NCBI GenBank assembly: GCA_035699085.1
Contig: DASSBG010000028.1
Coordinates: 124,001-188,000 of the forward strand
Source: DASSBG01 sp035699085
Lineage (GTDB): Bacteria; Pseudomonadota; Gammaproteobacteria; Xanthomonadales; Rhodanobacteraceae
Direction: 5' to 3'
DNA: 64,000 bases
This document shows positions 62,366 through 64,000 of this stretch, in pieces. How positions within the stretch are numbered: the first letter of the stretch is position 1; each line of letters starts with the position of its first letter. The position numbers and the translations under genes were made by a program. The notes beneath the pieces were generated by a model that worked only from the letters and a program-made list of their open reading frames with translations, did no database searches and was not told where the DNA came from.

Positions 62366-63469
62366 ATGATCTTTGAAACCATTGCCACCACCGACCACGA
62401 GGAAGTGGTGTTCTGCCAGAGCCGCGATGCAGGCCTCAAGGCCATCATCGCCATCCACAACACCGTGCTGGGCCCGGCCCTTGGTGGCCTGCGGATGTGG
62501 CCCTACAAGACCGAGCAGGACGCGGTGAACGACGTGCTGCGGCTGTCGCGGGGCATGACCTACAAGAACGCGGTGGCGGGCCTCAACCTGGGTGGCGGCA
62601 AGGCGGTGATCATCGGCGACCCGGGCAAGGACAAGTCCGAAGCGCTGTTCCGCGCCTTCGGCCGCTTCGTCAACTCGCTCAACGGCCGCTACATCACCGC
62701 GGAGGACGTCGGCATTGATGTCAACGACATGGAATACGTCTTCCGCGAGACGGAGTTCGTGACCGGCGTGCACCAAGTGCACGGCGGCTCCGGCGACCCG
62801 TCGCCGTTCACCGCCTACGGCGTGCTGCAGGGCGTGCTGGCCTCGCTGAAGTACAAGCATGGCAACGAGGACGTCGGCAAGTACAGCTTCGCGGTGCAGG
62901 GCGCCGGCCACGTCGGCACCGAATTCATGAAGCTGCTGCGCGAGCAGGGCGCCAAGGTGTTCGTCACCGACATCAACCAGGCCGCGGTGCAGCGCTGCGT
63001 CGACGAACTGGGCTGCGAAGCCGTCGGCACCGACGAGATCTACGATGTCGACGCCGATGTCTACAGCCCCTGCGCGCTGGGCGGCACGGTGGACGAGCAG
63101 ACCATCGACCGCATCAAGGCCGGCATCATCTGCGGCGCCGCCAACAACCAGCTGGCCACCGACGCCATCGGCGACGAGCTGATGAAGCGCGGCGTGGTCT
63201 ACGCGCCGGATTACGCGGTCAACGCCGGCGGCGTGATGAACGTGTCGCTGGAGATCGACGGCTACAACCGCGAGCGCGCCATGCGCATGATGCGCAGCAT
63301 CTACTACAACGTTGGCCGCATCTTCGAGATCGCCGACCGCGACGGCATCCCCACCTACAAGGCCGCCGACCGCATGGCGGAGGAGCGCATCAGCGCCGTG
63401 GGCAAGATCAAGCTGCCGACGATGGGCAACGACGGCACGCGCTTCCTGGGGCGGCTGCGGGGCCAGTAA
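62366..63469 (+). CDS. ldh: Leucine (Glu/Leu/Phe/Val) dehydrogenase
   Basis: A 367-residue NAD-dependent amino-acid dehydrogenase. Catalytic lysines lie in LGGLRMWPYKTEQDA and GMTYKNAVAGLNLGGGKAVI, and an Asp in TAEDVGIDVNDM. The NAD-binding loop is FAVQGAGHVGTEFM. The C-terminal region has AGIICGAANNQLATDAIGDE. It deaminates branched-chain amino acids to keto acids. The isovaleryl-CoA dehydrogenase gene downstream agrees with leucine breakdown. An upstream GGAG is 12 bp from the ATG. Confidence 0.92.
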   Translation: MIFETIATTDHEEVVFCQSRDAGLKAIIAIHNTVLGPALGGLRMWPYKTEQDAVNDVLRLSRGMTYKNAVAGLNLGGGKAVIIGDPGKDKSEALFRAFGRFVNSLNGRYITAEDVGIDVNDMEYVFRETEFVTGVHQVHGGSGDPSPFTAYGVLQGVLASLKYKHGNEDVGKYSFAVQGAGHVGTEFMKLLREQGAKVFVTDINQAAVQRCVDELGCEAVGTDEIYDVDADVYSPCALGGTVDEQTIDRIKAGIICGAANNQLATDAIGDELMKRGVVYAPDYAVNAGGVMNVSLEIDGYNRERAMRMMRSIYYNVGRIFEIADRDGIPTYKAADRMAEERISAVGKIKLPTMGNDGTRFLGRLRGQ

Positions 63470-63471
63470 TT

Positions 63472-63509
63472 CCGGGACCGGGGACCGGGACCGGGACCGG
63501 GACCGGGAG
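63472..63509. repeat. CCGGGA hexamer tandem tract between catabolic genes
   Basis: About six units of CCGGGA (one with an extra G) begin 3 bp after the leucine dehydrogenase stop codon. The core is the same GGGACC as in the icmF tracts. Being untranslated, it could vary in length without frame effects. Confidence 0.9.
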
Positions 63510-63626
63510 AGCGTAGCCATCGCGGCTCATGCCGGACGCCGTACAGCGGCTGTCCGGCATCCTTTGCTATTGCCCGCTGCGGAACAGACAATGGATGGCG
63601 CGGGACGAACGCCAACGAGGAACCTG

Positions 63627-64000
63627 ATGGGCCCATTCCAGCTCGGCGAAGAACTCGACCTGCTTCGCGAGAGCGTCCGCGCCTTCGCCGAGAAGGCGAT
63701 CGCGCCGCTCGCCGAGCAGCTTGACCGCGACAACGCCTTCCCGCAGCCACTGTGGCGCAAGCTGGGCGAGATGGGTCTGCTCGGCATCACCGTCGACGAG
63801 CAGTACGGCGGCTCGGGCCTCGGCTACCTGGCGCACGTGGTGGCGATGGAGGAAATCTCCCGCGCCTCGGGCTCGGTCGGCCTGTCCTACGGCGCGCATT
63901 CCAACCTTTGCGTGCAGAACCTGTTCCGCAACGGCAGCGAGGCGCAGCGGGCGAAATACCTGCCCAGGCTGTGCAGCGGCGAATGGGTTGGCGCGCTGGC
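63627..64000 (+). CDS. ivd: Isovaleryl-CoA dehydrogenase, N-terminal part
   Basis: The first 124 codons of an acyl-CoA dehydrogenase, cut by the window end. ELDLLRESVRAFAEKAIAPL, ITVDEQYGGSGLGYLAHVVA and LSYGAHSNLCVQNLFRNGSE, AQRAKYLPRL match isovaleryl-CoA dehydrogenase, the FAD enzyme that oxidises isovaleryl-CoA in leucine breakdown. GAGG precedes the ATG. The catalytic Glu is outside the window. It is probably expressed together with leucine dehydrogenase. Confidence 0.88.
   Translation, partial: MGPFQLGEELDLLRESVRAFAEKAIAPLAEQLDRDNAFPQPLWRKLGEMGLLGITVDEQYGGSGLGYLAHVVAMEEISRASGSVGLSYGAHSNLCVQNLFRNGSEAQRAKYLPRLCSGEWVGAL

Overview
The window is high-GC DNA, packed with genes on both strands, from a gammaproteobacterium of the Xanthomonadales (Lysobacterales) type, probably close to Rhodanobacteraceae/Dokdonella. 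This placement is an inference from gene content: IPTL-CTERM proteins, beta-helix proteins ending in a DGF(E/D) motif, a fused IcmF-type mutase, leucine dehydrogenase followed by isovaleryl-CoA dehydrogenase, and a REP-associated tyrosine transposase (RAYT) with its REPINs. No rRNA, tRNA, CRISPR array, phage or integrase was recognised.

Layout. 1-10.3 kb: DsrE-family tail, lipoprotein azurin, MscS channel, M28 peptidase, a secreted choice-of-anchor J protein, small conserved proteins, a metallophosphoesterase and a TsdB/TsdA-like cytochrome pair. 10.4-21.9 kb: a very large secreted IPTL-CTERM beta-helix protein, two coupled amidohydrolases, VOC protein, SodC, EF-hand protein, amidase and PLP decarboxylase. 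22.0-22.6 kb: a mosaic scar made from the tail of the 4.2-5.8 kb gene and the tail of the 29-30 kb flavoprotein gene, with an 87-bp tandem duplication. 22.6-32.2 kb: OmpA-like protein, TerC, aldo/keto reductase, cupredoxin, Hsp20 under a ROSE-like RNA thermometer, BaiN-type flavoprotein, MFS exporter, HIT protein. 32.3-39.2 kb: secreted beta-helix proteins (one extremely glycine-rich, one broken), DUF1615 lipoprotein, IPTL-CTERM protein. 39.5-41.2 kb: PhoD-like phosphatase.

41.2-47.9 kb is an accessory island, partly of visibly lower GC: a HicA-HicB toxin-antitoxin pair followed by an overlapping SecB-like chaperone gene (a candidate toxin-antitoxin-chaperone module), two unknown small genes, a DUF3883 nuclease-like protein and a 1022-residue metallophosphoesterase-STAND NTPase fusion. 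The last two resemble anti-phage components, but no such function is shown here.

50.5-61.5 kb is dominated by one REPIN family around its RAYT gene: six paired elements and three single arms within 11 kb. The RAYT lies between inverted single arms, and its stop codon is inside one of them; a decayed second RAYT tail lies 1.7 kb away. Two REPINs sit in frame inside the icmF coding sequence and are translated as extra peptide. icmF also carries a GGACCGG heptamer tract exactly where its reading frame breaks. The window closes with leucine dehydrogenase and the start of isovaleryl-CoA dehydrogenase, which with IcmF suggests branched-chain amino-acid/acyl-CoA catabolism.
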